Source: Streptococcus sp. 2342 (GTDB lineage Bacteria; Bacillota; Bacilli; Lactobacillales; Streptococcaceae). Taken from it: DNA of 64,000 bases. The stretch covers positions 620,001 through 684,000 of the forward strand of contig NZ_VMLR01000003.1 in NCBI RefSeq assembly GCF_013276795.1, given 5' to 3'. Position 1 is the first letter of the stretch. The number at the start of each line of letters is the position of its first letter. Position numbers and translations under genes: made by a program. The notes below the pieces were generated by a model. The model did no database searches, was not told the DNA's origin, and was given only the letters and a program-made list of their open reading frames with translations. This document shows positions 36,265 through 43,486 of this stretch, one piece after another.

Positions 36265-37626
36265 ATGAGTTCAAAGAAGAAAAATAAGATGGAGCGTGGT
36301 CTGACCAATCGTCATGTGCAGGTTATGGCCATCGCTGGAACAATCGGAACAGGACTCTTTTTGGGAGCAGGTCGCTCTATTAGCCTAACAGGTCCTTCCA
36401 TTGTACTGATTTATATGATTACGGGGGCCTTCATGTTCCTCATGATGCGTGCTGTTGGGGAAATGCTCTACCAAGACCCTGAGCAACATACCTTTATCAA
36501 CTTTATCACGCGCCATTTGGGTAAGGGCTGGGGCTATTTCTCAGTATGGTCTTACTGGCTATCCGTTGTCTTTATCGGTATGGCGGAAATCACTGCTATC
36601 GCACATTATGTGCAATTTTGGTTCCCAACTTGGCCGAGTTGGATGATTGAGATTGGATTTTTGACCATTCTAGCCTTGGTCAATCTGATTGCGGTGAAGC
36701 TCTTTGGGGAAGTTGAGTTTTGGTTTGCGATGGTCAAGATTGTGGCTATTTTAGCTATGATTGCAACAGGAGTCTTTATGGTCTTGACAGGCTTTAAGAC
36801 ACCTCATGGAGTAGCAAGTTTGGCCAATATTGCTGACAATTTCTCCCTCTTCCCAAATGGTGGAGTGAACTTTGTCATGGCCTTCCAGATGGTGTTCTTT
36901 GCATATCTTATGATTGAGTTTATCGGGGTCACAACTTCTGAAACCAAAAATCCACGTCAGGTCTTGCCAAAAGCCGTTAAGGAAATTCCTTTGCGTATCG
37001 CCTTTTTCTACGGTGGTGCCCTCTTATCCATCATGGCTATCATTCCATGGCGTGAACTTGCCTCAGCTGATTCTCCTTTTGTAACAGTATTTGAATTGGC
37101 CGGTGTCAAGTGGGCAGCAGCCTTGATTAACTTCGTTGTTTTGACCTCAGCAGCATCTGCTCTTAACTCAACGCTTTATTCAACAGGGCGCCATTTGTAT
37201 CAGATTGCTCATGATTCGCCAAATCGCTTCCTAAAGGCTATCAAGGCAGATACTCTTTCTCGCCACAATGTGCCACAAAATGCCATCATCGCCTCAGCGA
37301 TTTTGATTGCCCTAGCAGCCTTTATCAACGTCCTGCCAGGAGTTTCGGATGCCTTTGCCTTGATTACGGCATCATCATCAGGTGTCTATATTGCCATTTA
37401 TATCTTGATCATGGTGGCTCACCTTAAATACCGCAAGTCACCAGACTTTATGGCGGATGGCTATCTCATGCCCCATTATCGTTTCTTAAATCCTTTAACC
37501 ATGCTCTTCTTTGCCTTTGTCTTTGTAACCCTCTTTTTACAAGAGTCTACATTTGTCGGAGCAATCGGCTCAGCTATCTGGATTATCGGTTTTGGTATTT
37601 ATAGCCAGTGGAAATTTAGAAAATAG
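36265..37626 (+). CDS. Amino acid permease (APC superfamily, AAT family)
   Basis: A 453-residue membrane protein with about 12 helices. It has the family start LTNRHVQVMAIAGTIGTGLFLG, the GEMLYQDPEQHTF segment and the GVTTSETKNPRQVLPKA loop. It resembles proton-coupled AroP/ProY/LysP-type amino acid importers; the substrate cannot be told. The start codon lies 25 nt after the BOX element, with GGAG upstream. No separate promoter was seen between the greA terminator and the gene, so its promoter must be in the BOX or depend on read-through. Confidence 0.87.
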   Translation: MSSKKKNKMERGLTNRHVQVMAIAGTIGTGLFLGAGRSISLTGPSIVLIYMITGAFMFLMMRAVGEMLYQDPEQHTFINFITRHLGKGWGYFSVWSYWLSVVFIGMAEITAIAHYVQFWFPTWPSWMIEIGFLTILALVNLIAVKLFGEVEFWFAMVKIVAILAMIATGVFMVLTGFKTPHGVASLANIADNFSLFPNGGVNFVMAFQMVFFAYLMIEFIGVTTSETKNPRQVLPKAVKEIPLRIAFFYGGALLSIMAIIPWRELASADSPFVTVFELAGVKWAAALINFVVLTSAASALNSTLYSTGRHLYQIAHDSPNRFLKAIKADTLSRHNVPQNAIIASAILIALAAFINVLPGVSDAFALITASSSGVYIAIYILIMVAHLKYRKSPDFMADGYLMPHYRFLNPLTMLFFAFVFVTLFLQESTFVGAIGSAIWIIGFGIYSQWKFRK

Positions 37627-37631
37627 ATTTG

Positions 37632-37662
37632 AAACTCATCAACTTAGCTTGGTGGGTTTTTT
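37632..37662 (+). terminator. Intrinsic terminator of permease
   Basis: AAACTCATCAA and TTGGTGGGTTT pair with G-U pairs and lead into a T run. Confidence 0.75.
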
Positions 37663-37673
37663 CTTTAGAATCA

Positions 37674-37711
37674 AGTCAAAAAGCACCAGAGTCAAGTGAC
37701 TTTGGTGCTTT
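37674..37711 (-). terminator. Intrinsic terminator of the Rgg-type regulator
   Basis: AAAGCACCA and TGGTGCTTT (plus-strand order) form the stem; on the minus strand it ends in TTTTTGACTT. Confidence 0.7.
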
Positions 37712-37749
37712 AAAGTTGCACACATTTTGTTGTTTATTGATGTTGATAG

Positions 37750-38676
37750 TTATTCTTCATCTTCCATAGGGAATGGAATGCCAGTTTTATTCAGTCGTTG
37801 AACTTCTTGGGTAAATGAATTTTTAATTGTAATCATATTTGGTAATGGAAAGAGGTCGTTTTGAGCATCAATGTAATGAAGAAGAGCATTAGCTCGTTCA
37901 ATAGCCTTAGGATTGTTTTGTCGAAGTAGATTGAAAACTTCATATATGTTTAAATAAAATAGTTGAAATACTGAAAACTCATAATAGAATATTTCAGATA
38001 GTGCTATCTTCAACTTATAGATGAGCTTTTCTGCTTTATCGTAGTATCCATAGCGAGAATATGTTCTAACTAAAAACGTTCCAGTTTGAGTATATCTGTG
38101 AGAAAATGATTCAGACATATGTTTAGTTTCTTCTAATCCTTTGACAATTAGCTTTTCGAGGTATTCAAGGAATTTTAACTCAAAATATTGCCCATCAAAT
38201 GTAAGAAGAAGTTCAATAATAAGAAAATCACGAATATAAAGAGTATCAATACTAAACATATAGTTGACCAAGTAATTAATAGCTTCTACTACATCAGGAG
38301 TCGATTCATCCCTTGTATTCTCCATTCTAAAAATATCTAATTTTAGTATGTAATACTCTATGACATTTCCCCAGTCACTTTTCTTTCCCAGTATTTGTCT
38401 AGCTTTTATTTTATCATTTTTAGACAATGCATGTATAATTTCTCTTGCTCTTAGGGAATTCTTATCTTGAATATGAAAAATTTCTACATAGTCGTATCCA
38501 TCTAAATTAAAATTGTTTAAAACTTCAAAAAATGTATTTACTTTAACAGTAGCGAGTCCTTTTTCAAAGCGACTAAGGTTGTTGGGAGTAATGGCATCTC
38601 CAGCAGCCTCTTTAAGGCTCATATTGCGATCTTGACGGATTTTGTGGATAATTTCTCCATAGTGTTTGAATTCCAT
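37750..38676 (-). CDS. Rgg/GadR/MutR family transcriptional regulator
   Basis: A 308-residue regulator. It has an N-terminal XRE-type helix-turn-helix (residues 1-65, with MSLKEAAGDAITPNNLSRFEKG) and a long all-helical C-terminal TPR-like domain, as in Rgg proteins that bind short peptides. It faces away from the LPXTG/lipoprotein operon and shares a 192-nt intergenic region containing an 11-G tract, so it very likely controls that operon. No convincing SHP-type peptide gene was found nearby; only a 13-codon hydrophobic frame overlaps its start. It ends in its own terminator. Confidence 0.85.
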   Translation of the reverse strand: MEFKHYGEIIHKIRQDRNMSLKEAAGDAITPNNLSRFEKGLATVKVNTFFEVLNNFNLDGYDYVEIFHIQDKNSLRAREIIHALSKNDKIKARQILGKKSDWGNVIEYYILKLDIFRMENTRDESTPDVVEAINYLVNYMFSIDTLYIRDFLIIELLLTFDGQYFELKFLEYLEKLIVKGLEETKHMSESFSHRYTQTGTFLVRTYSRYGYYDKAEKLIYKLKIALSEIFYYEFSVFQLFYLNIYEVFNLLRQNNPKAIERANALLHYIDAQNDLFPLPNMITIKNSFTQEVQRLNKTGIPFPMEDEE

Positions 38677-38704
38677 GATAGTCTCCTTGAGTTTTATTGG
38701 TTTT

Positions 38705-38710
38705 ATTATA
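38705..38710 (-). promoter_or_regulatory. Likely -10 box of the Rgg-type gene
   Basis: TATAAT on the minus strand, 29 nt before the ATG. No -35 match was found, as would fit an activated promoter. Confidence 0.45.
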
Positions 38711-38771
38711 ACTTAAATTTCTCCATTTTTGGGAAAAACTACTGTTTTTAGTAAATTTTTTAGGAAAAGTC

Positions 38772-38782
38772 GGGGGGGGGGG
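38772..38782 (+). repeat. Homopolymeric tract of eleven G between Rgg and LPXTG genes
   Basis: Eleven consecutive G. The tract ends 51 nt before the TATAAT (38834-38839) of the LPXTG gene, where an activator such as Rgg would be expected to bind. It is the longest homopolymer seen by eye in the window. Confidence 0.8.
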
Positions 38783-38833
38783 TAAAATTCTATTGTTTTC
38801 GGTAGAAATATCCAAAAAGGGGATTATTTACTG

Positions 38834-38839
38834 TATAAT
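38834..38839 (+). promoter_or_regulatory. -10 box of the LPXTG/lipoprotein operon
   Basis: TATAAT preceded directly by TG, with no recognisable -35 at the right distance, which fits activator dependence. Confidence 0.55.
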
Positions 38840-38868
38840 CAAGTCAATCAAAAATAAAGGAGATAAGG

Positions 38869-41718
38869 ATGAAAAAGTCCCTAATTATGACAACTGCTGC
38901 AGTAGCTGGTTTAGGAGTTGCAGCAACTACTCAAACAGTCTTTGCAACTGAAGCTCCAACTGAAAACACAGTCAACTCTACTATCAACAATAAGGTCACA
39001 GACAAAGATTTATCTGACGCTGAAAAACGCGCGGTAGATACCGCTAAAGATGCCGACAAAAAAGCAAAAGACGCTGAACAAGCCAAAGATACGCTTGACA
39101 AGGCGCAAAAAGACAAAGACGCCAAAACCGCTGAAAAAGATGCCCTTGAAAAAGACCTTGAAAAGGCAAAAGACGCTACACCAGAAAAAATAAAAGATGA
39201 AACTGATGATGTAGACGCTAAAGAAAAAGCAAAGGCAGACAAAGAAACGGAATCCAACAAAAAGGCTGACCAAGTGACTAAAAAGTCTGACGAAGCCAAA
39301 CTTGCTAAAGATGAACTTGACAAGGCTCGTACAGGTGTAGAAAAAGCTGACAAAGAGCTGAAAGACGCAACGGACGACTTTGACCCAACAGCTAAAGATA
39401 AGGCTCAACAAGAAAAAGATGATGCGGATAAAGATGTACTTGTAAAAGACCAAGCCAAACGCAATGCGGAAACAGAGCTTGAAAAAGCAAAAGAAGACGA
39501 CAAAACGCGTGAAGCTAAAAAGGTACAAGAGCGTCAAAACAAAAACGACAAAGAAGCAGAAAAAACGGCAAAAGAAGGCGATGTGAAAACCGCAGAAAAA
39601 GCAATCAAAGACGCTGAAGAAAAACTAAAATCAGCTCAATACCCAACAGACGTCGTCCTAACTCCAGAATGGAGAGATAAAGCTAAAGAGCTCATCAAAC
39701 GACGTATGGATAAGTACCCAGAGCCATATCCAGATATGACAGGCATGGACGCAGACCAAATTGACAAAGCGGATGAAGAATGGAACGCTCGCTATAACGT
39801 TTGGTTGGAACAATATCGTAAAGATATTCGCCGACTAGAAGAAGAGTTGACTGAACTAGACCGTGAAACAAATGAGAACTGGATGGACCGTATCAGCAAA
39901 ATTAGTGAGACAGGAATCCAAGATGGGGAAACTGATGTTAAATATGACCCAAACAACCTACCTCAAGATATCGTGGATGATTTAAACAACCATTTTGTTA
40001 CTCTTTTAAACAGTCTTCGTAAACAATTAGGTCTGTCAGAAGCTAAACTCAATACGAACAATAAAGATTTTGCCAAAGAAGTAGCAAAAATTTATAAAGA
40101 CAATGACTATCAAGACTTGAGTCACTTTGGACGAGGAATTAATGATATCGCTCGAAAACGAGGATTAAAACCGTCTGAAAAACCTGGCATTGACACACAT
40201 ACACAATATTATGAAGACCTCATGAATATTCCAATGGGTTCAGATAAAATGACTAAACAGGAACTGCTTGCACGCATGACAGAATCTTTTATGTCATTCT
40301 TTGCTGAAGGTTACTTGACAGGTGGCTACGGTCATTTTTATAGTTTGTTACAAGCCGACACTGTAGGATTAAATACATCAATCATCAAAGGTGGACAACT
40401 TTTAACTGACCTTGGTGACCCTGATTTCACACACGTATACCGCATTCACGTTTTGAAAGTGAAAAGTGAAAAATATATTGACAACGATAATACAGACATC
40501 CAAAAAGCTAAGTATGATGACCTCTATGGACCAAATTCTAAAGCCAATCTTCCAACACCAACTCTACAAAGCAAACAAGAAGTAGAAGCCGAATTGGAAA
40601 AAGCTAAATCTGATAAGAAAACAGCTGAGGCGAATTTGGAACAAGTGAAAACAGAGCTTCAAGAAATTGAGAAACGCATTACCGACCTAGAAAAAGAAGT
40701 ATCTGAAACACCAGCCAAAGAAGCAAAACGTGCGGAAGCTGTCAAAGAGCTTGAAAAAGCTAAAGAAAAAGCAGAAGACGCTCAACGTAAGCTAGAACGT
40801 GCGACACTTGACGATAATGCCAAATCATTGCGTCTGGAAAAAGCTCGCAAGGAAAAAGACGAAGCCGACAAAGAATTGGCTAAGAAATTGGCAGAAAGTC
40901 AGCAAAAAGACAAAGACTTGGAAGATGCGAAGATTGAGCGTTTGAAGGCTGACAAAGAATTGAAAGACGCGGAAGACGCACTGCAAAAAGCAAAAGACAA
41001 GTTGGCAGAAACACTTCATTTGAGTCAAGAAAAAGCTAAACTGGAAGCAGAATTGAAAGCTAAGTCAAAAGAGTTGGATGAACTCTGCAAGCACGTAGAT
41101 GATTTGAAACGTGACGTGAAGCAAAAAGAAGACGAGGCAGAAAAAGCTCGTAAAATCAAGGATGAAGCGGAACGTGAGTATCAAAAATTGCTCCTACATA
41201 AGACAATCGACGACGCACTTATTCCAGAACAACCAGAATTCAAAGGTGGCGTAAACGGCCCAGGCGCTATTCAACCAGAACTACCAGAATTCCCACTTGA
41301 CGAACTACCTAAGGATGAAGAACCCAAAGTAGAAGAACCTAAAGTAGAACAGCCAAGAGTTGAACAACCTAAGGTAGACGAACCGAAGGGTGAGCAGCCC
41401 AAAGTTGAACAACCAAAAGCTGAACAACCGAAAGTAGCGCAACCAAAAGGTGAAGAACCAGCTCAAGAGCCTAAAAGTGGTAGATCAAGTGACGAACCGA
41501 ATACCGAAAAACCTGGTCAGGCTGGTAACCGAGATGTGAAACCTGTTGGGCCAGCACCAAGCTACCAAGCGCCAGCAGTTCTTTCTCAAGCTAAACAAGA
41601 AGTTGAACAAAAAGCATTGCCAAATACTGGAAGTCAAGTGAGCCTACTAGCTTTATTAGGATATGGTTTATTAGCGGGATTAGGAATTATTTTAAAGAAA
41701 AAGAGGGATAAAAATTGA
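38869..41718 (+). CDS. LPXTG coiled-coil surface protein with Sec10/PgrA-like core
   Basis: A 949-residue wall-anchored protein. A signal peptide (about 1-27, ending TVFATEA) is followed by a Lys/Glu/Ala/Asp-rich coiled coil (about 40-255) and a globular core (about 260-535, with NNLPQDIVDDLNNHF, LNTNNKDFAKEVA, DLSHFGRG and GGYGHFYSLL) that resembles the Sec10/PgrA surface-exclusion family. Then come a second coiled coil (567-780), Pro repeats of KVEQPK type (814-897), LPNTG (917-921) and a basic tail. Sec10 proteins on conjugative plasmids reduce mating between donors; chromosomal copies may act as adhesins or stalk proteins. The ribosome binding site is AAAGGAG. It heads an operon with two lipoproteins. 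Confidence 0.85.
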   Translation: MKKSLIMTTAAVAGLGVAATTQTVFATEAPTENTVNSTINNKVTDKDLSDAEKRAVDTAKDADKKAKDAEQAKDTLDKAQKDKDAKTAEKDALEKDLEKAKDATPEKIKDETDDVDAKEKAKADKETESNKKADQVTKKSDEAKLAKDELDKARTGVEKADKELKDATDDFDPTAKDKAQQEKDDADKDVLVKDQAKRNAETELEKAKEDDKTREAKKVQERQNKNDKEAEKTAKEGDVKTAEKAIKDAEEKLKSAQYPTDVVLTPEWRDKAKELIKRRMDKYPEPYPDMTGMDADQIDKADEEWNARYNVWLEQYRKDIRRLEEELTELDRETNENWMDRISKISETGIQDGETDVKYDPNNLPQDIVDDLNNHFVTLLNSLRKQLGLSEAKLNTNNKDFAKEVAKIYKDNDYQDLSHFGRGINDIARKRGLKPSEKPGIDTHTQYYEDLMNIPMGSDKMTKQELLARMTESFMSFFAEGYLTGGYGHFYSLLQADTVGLNTSIIKGGQLLTDLGDPDFTHVYRIHVLKVKSEKYIDNDNTDIQKAKYDDLYGPNSKANLPTPTLQSKQEVEAELEKAKSDKKTAEANLEQVKTELQEIEKRITDLEKEVSETPAKEAKRAEAVKELEKAKEKAEDAQRKLERATLDDNAKSLRLEKARKEKDEADKELAKKLAESQQKDKDLEDAKIERLKADKELKDAEDALQKAKDKLAETLHLSQEKAKLEAELKAKSKELDELCKHVDDLKRDVKQKEDEAEKARKIKDEAEREYQKLLLHKTIDDALIPEQPEFKGGVNGPGAIQPELPEFPLDELPKDEEPKVEEPKVEQPRVEQPKVDEPKGEQPKVEQPKAEQPKVAQPKGEEPAQEPKSGRSSDEPNTEKPGQAGNRDVKPVGPAPSYQAPAVLSQAKQEVEQKALPNTGSQVSLLALLGYGLLAGLGIILKKKRDKN

Positions 41719-42071
41719 AAAAGAAAGTTGCATTTGTATTATCGTTAGTAACTAGTCTATTGCTTTTGGCGGCCTGTTCATCAGCAGATGGAACCTATGT
41801 CTACCAAGGTAGCATGCCATTTATGGAAGAAGCAACCGTAACCATCCAAATCAAGGGTGACAAGGGACAAGTTCATACCAAGGGAAAAACAATTGGTATC
41901 CTAACAGAAGGCAAGCCAACAGAGCAGACAGATGAGATGAAGGTCAACCAGAAAGAAAAGACTCTTGAATTGTCTTCAATGAAACTAGGTTATGAGATCA
42001 AAGGTGGAGAGTTGACCATTACTTCAGATCCTTCTGGTATACTAGCTGGTAAATCTTTTAAAAAGAAATAA
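41715..42071 (+). CDS. Small lipoprotein, unknown function
   Basis: A 118-residue protein with a signal peptide ending in the lipobox LLAAC (Cys21), then a short beta-rich domain (GTYVYQGSMPFMEEATVTIQI, GGELTITSDPSG). It starts with TTG that overlaps the stop of the LPXTG gene (TTGA), with AGAGGG upstream, so translation should be coupled. It is probably anchored to the outer face of the membrane. No function is recognised. Confidence 0.75.
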   Translation: MKKKVAFVLSLVTSLLLLAACSSADGTYVYQGSMPFMEEATVTIQIKGDKGQVHTKGKTIGILTEGKPTEQTDEMKVNQKEKTLELSSMKLGYEIKGGELTITSDPSGILAGKSFKKK

Positions 42072-42081
42072 AGGAGGTATT

Positions 42082-43173
42082 ATGTCCAAGAAAACCATTT
42101 TAAGTGGCTTGTTATTGGCTAGCTCAGTCATTTTATTAGCAGCCTGTGGGCAGCAAGCTAGTCAGATTAGTGGGGGAGAGTCGACTGACACTACAGTCCA
42201 AACCAGTGCTTCGGAAGATAAAAAAGCTGAACAAGCAAAGATTGATTACCAGATTGTATATCAGAATATCTTAGATTCCTATAGAGAGCGAGTTAAGGCA
42301 GCGCAAAAACAACAAATGCCACAGAATTCGACAGGTGACAAAGAAGAGTCTTATATTGATTCCATTTTGTTTGATTACCAAGGGAAAGATATTAGCTACA
42401 CTTTCTACGATATTAATAAGGATGGCAAGAAAGAATTGCTAATTAAACAAGATAAGGTCCTACTTGGGATTTATTATCTGATAGATCAGGGAGCCCAGCT
42501 AGTCAAGGCTGGTGGGGTTGCTGGGAAAGGTGGTTCACGTCAGATCTTGATTCCTTATGAAAATGGAACTATCTCTTACTTGATTTTTAGTGCTTCTAAA
42601 CCGGAAGCCATTGCTAAAACCTATCTCTTTGCAGATGGTCGTTATCAGGAAGCCAGCTCAGTCAACTATGATTTAAGAGAGACAGATGATCCTTCAAGTT
42701 TACAAGGGCTAGATGGGGTTAAAAAGCTTGATTTGGAAGGCTTGAACTGGTTGATTTTTGATGATGCTTCAGCTAGTCGTCCCTTTATTGATCTAGAGGA
42801 GCAGGCCAAGGGACCTGGTGCTCATCTGGCTGAAATTCATCAGAAAAACTTTAGTAGTATCAAAGGCACTTGGAAGAATAACAAGGGTGGCGAAGTCACT
42901 TTTGATGAAAATGGATTTACAAACGGAGCTGAAGTAACACCGGCTCCACCTAGAATTGTAGATAATATGGCAAAATTTGGAATCGGATTTAGTGGTGGCG
43001 TAGGTGGAGCAGCTGTCACTCTAATTCCCAAAGGAATTGTGCATCCTCCTCTTAATGGAGGTAATACATCTTATGAAGATGCTTCTGACAGCAGTAAAGA
43101 TCGTTTATTAATTACCCAGTATGGGGGGGCATTAGCAGATCCAAACGAATTTTACTATAAGATTAGTGAATAA
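42082..43173 (+). CDS. Lipoprotein with DUF6287-like C-terminal domain
   Basis: A 363-residue lipoprotein with lipobox LLAAC (Cys22). A Ser/Thr-rich linker leads to a domain with DINKDGKKELLI, an EF-hand-like loop often found in streptococcal lipoproteins. The C-terminal part (SIKGTWKNNKGGEVTFDENGF ... FYYKISE) resembles DUF6287. Its job is unknown. A seven-G run at 43123-43129 lies inside the coding region (Tyr-Gly-Gly-Ala). The ribosome binding site is AAAGGAGG, 11 nt after the small lipoprotein. Confidence 0.75.
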   Translation: MSKKTILSGLLLASSVILLAACGQQASQISGGESTDTTVQTSASEDKKAEQAKIDYQIVYQNILDSYRERVKAAQKQQMPQNSTGDKEESYIDSILFDYQGKDISYTFYDINKDGKKELLIKQDKVLLGIYYLIDQGAQLVKAGGVAGKGGSRQILIPYENGTISYLIFSASKPEAIAKTYLFADGRYQEASSVNYDLRETDDPSSLQGLDGVKKLDLEGLNWLIFDDASASRPFIDLEEQAKGPGAHLAEIHQKNFSSIKGTWKNNKGGEVTFDENGFTNGAEVTPAPPRIVDNMAKFGIGFSGGVGGAAVTLIPKGIVHPPLNGGNTSYEDASDSSKDRLLITQYGGALADPNEFYYKISE

Positions 43174-43189
43174 AAAGGAAAAATAGAAG

Positions 43190-43414
43190 ATGAAACTAAA
43201 ACATGTACTGGCAGGATCAGCAATGGGGTTGAGTCTACTGATGGCAGGGGTAGGAAATGTCTGGTACTACCTCAACGGTTCAGGTGCTATGAATAAAGGT
43301 GGCTGGTCTAAAGTTGGAAAATCCTGGTATTGCTTCACAACTTCAGGAGCTCTTTTAGTCAATACTACAACACCAGATGGCTATCGCGTAAATGCTAATG
43401 GTGAGTGGGTGTAG
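43190..43414 (+). CDS. Vestigial choline-binding protein (signal peptide fused to last repeats)
   Basis: A 74-residue product. Residues 1-22 are a signal-peptide-like helix (MKLKHVLAGSAMGLSLLMAG). The rest is the end of a choline-binding module: VWYYLNGSGAMNKGGWSKVG, KSWYCFTTSGALL, then the usual C-terminal close VNTTTPDGYRVNANGEWV. Only one to two choline-binding repeats remain, and the functional domain is missing, so it looks like an internal deletion of a larger gene. The frame is intact and a ribosome binding site (AAGGAAAAATAGAAG) is present, so it may still be expressed. Confidence 0.7.
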   Translation: MKLKHVLAGSAMGLSLLMAGVGNVWYYLNGSGAMNKGGWSKVGKSWYCFTTSGALLVNTTTPDGYRVNANGEWV

Positions 43415-43486
43415 GAGTGACAGAGCTATAGTCATACATGATAGATAAAATATATTTTAGATATATCACATTTAAGGAGAATAATA

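Noticed and set aside
38675-38716. A 13-codon hydrophobic frame (MIVSLSFIGFIIT) divergent from the Rgg gene, resembling a short hydrophobic pheromone
   Set aside because: Its start codon overlaps the regulator start codon on the other strand, there is no ribosome binding site, and it is shorter than usual SHP peptides and lacks their charged residues at the start.
38612-38815. A 67-codon minus-strand frame running through the G tract and into the regulator start
   Set aside because: It overlaps the start of the regulator gene in another frame, reads the G tract as Pro, and has low-complexity content, so it is an antisense artefact.
38931-39537. Long minus-strand open frames inside the coiled-coil LPXTG gene
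   Set aside because: They are mirror images of a Lys/Glu/Ala-rich coding sequence; no start signals or sensible protein composition.
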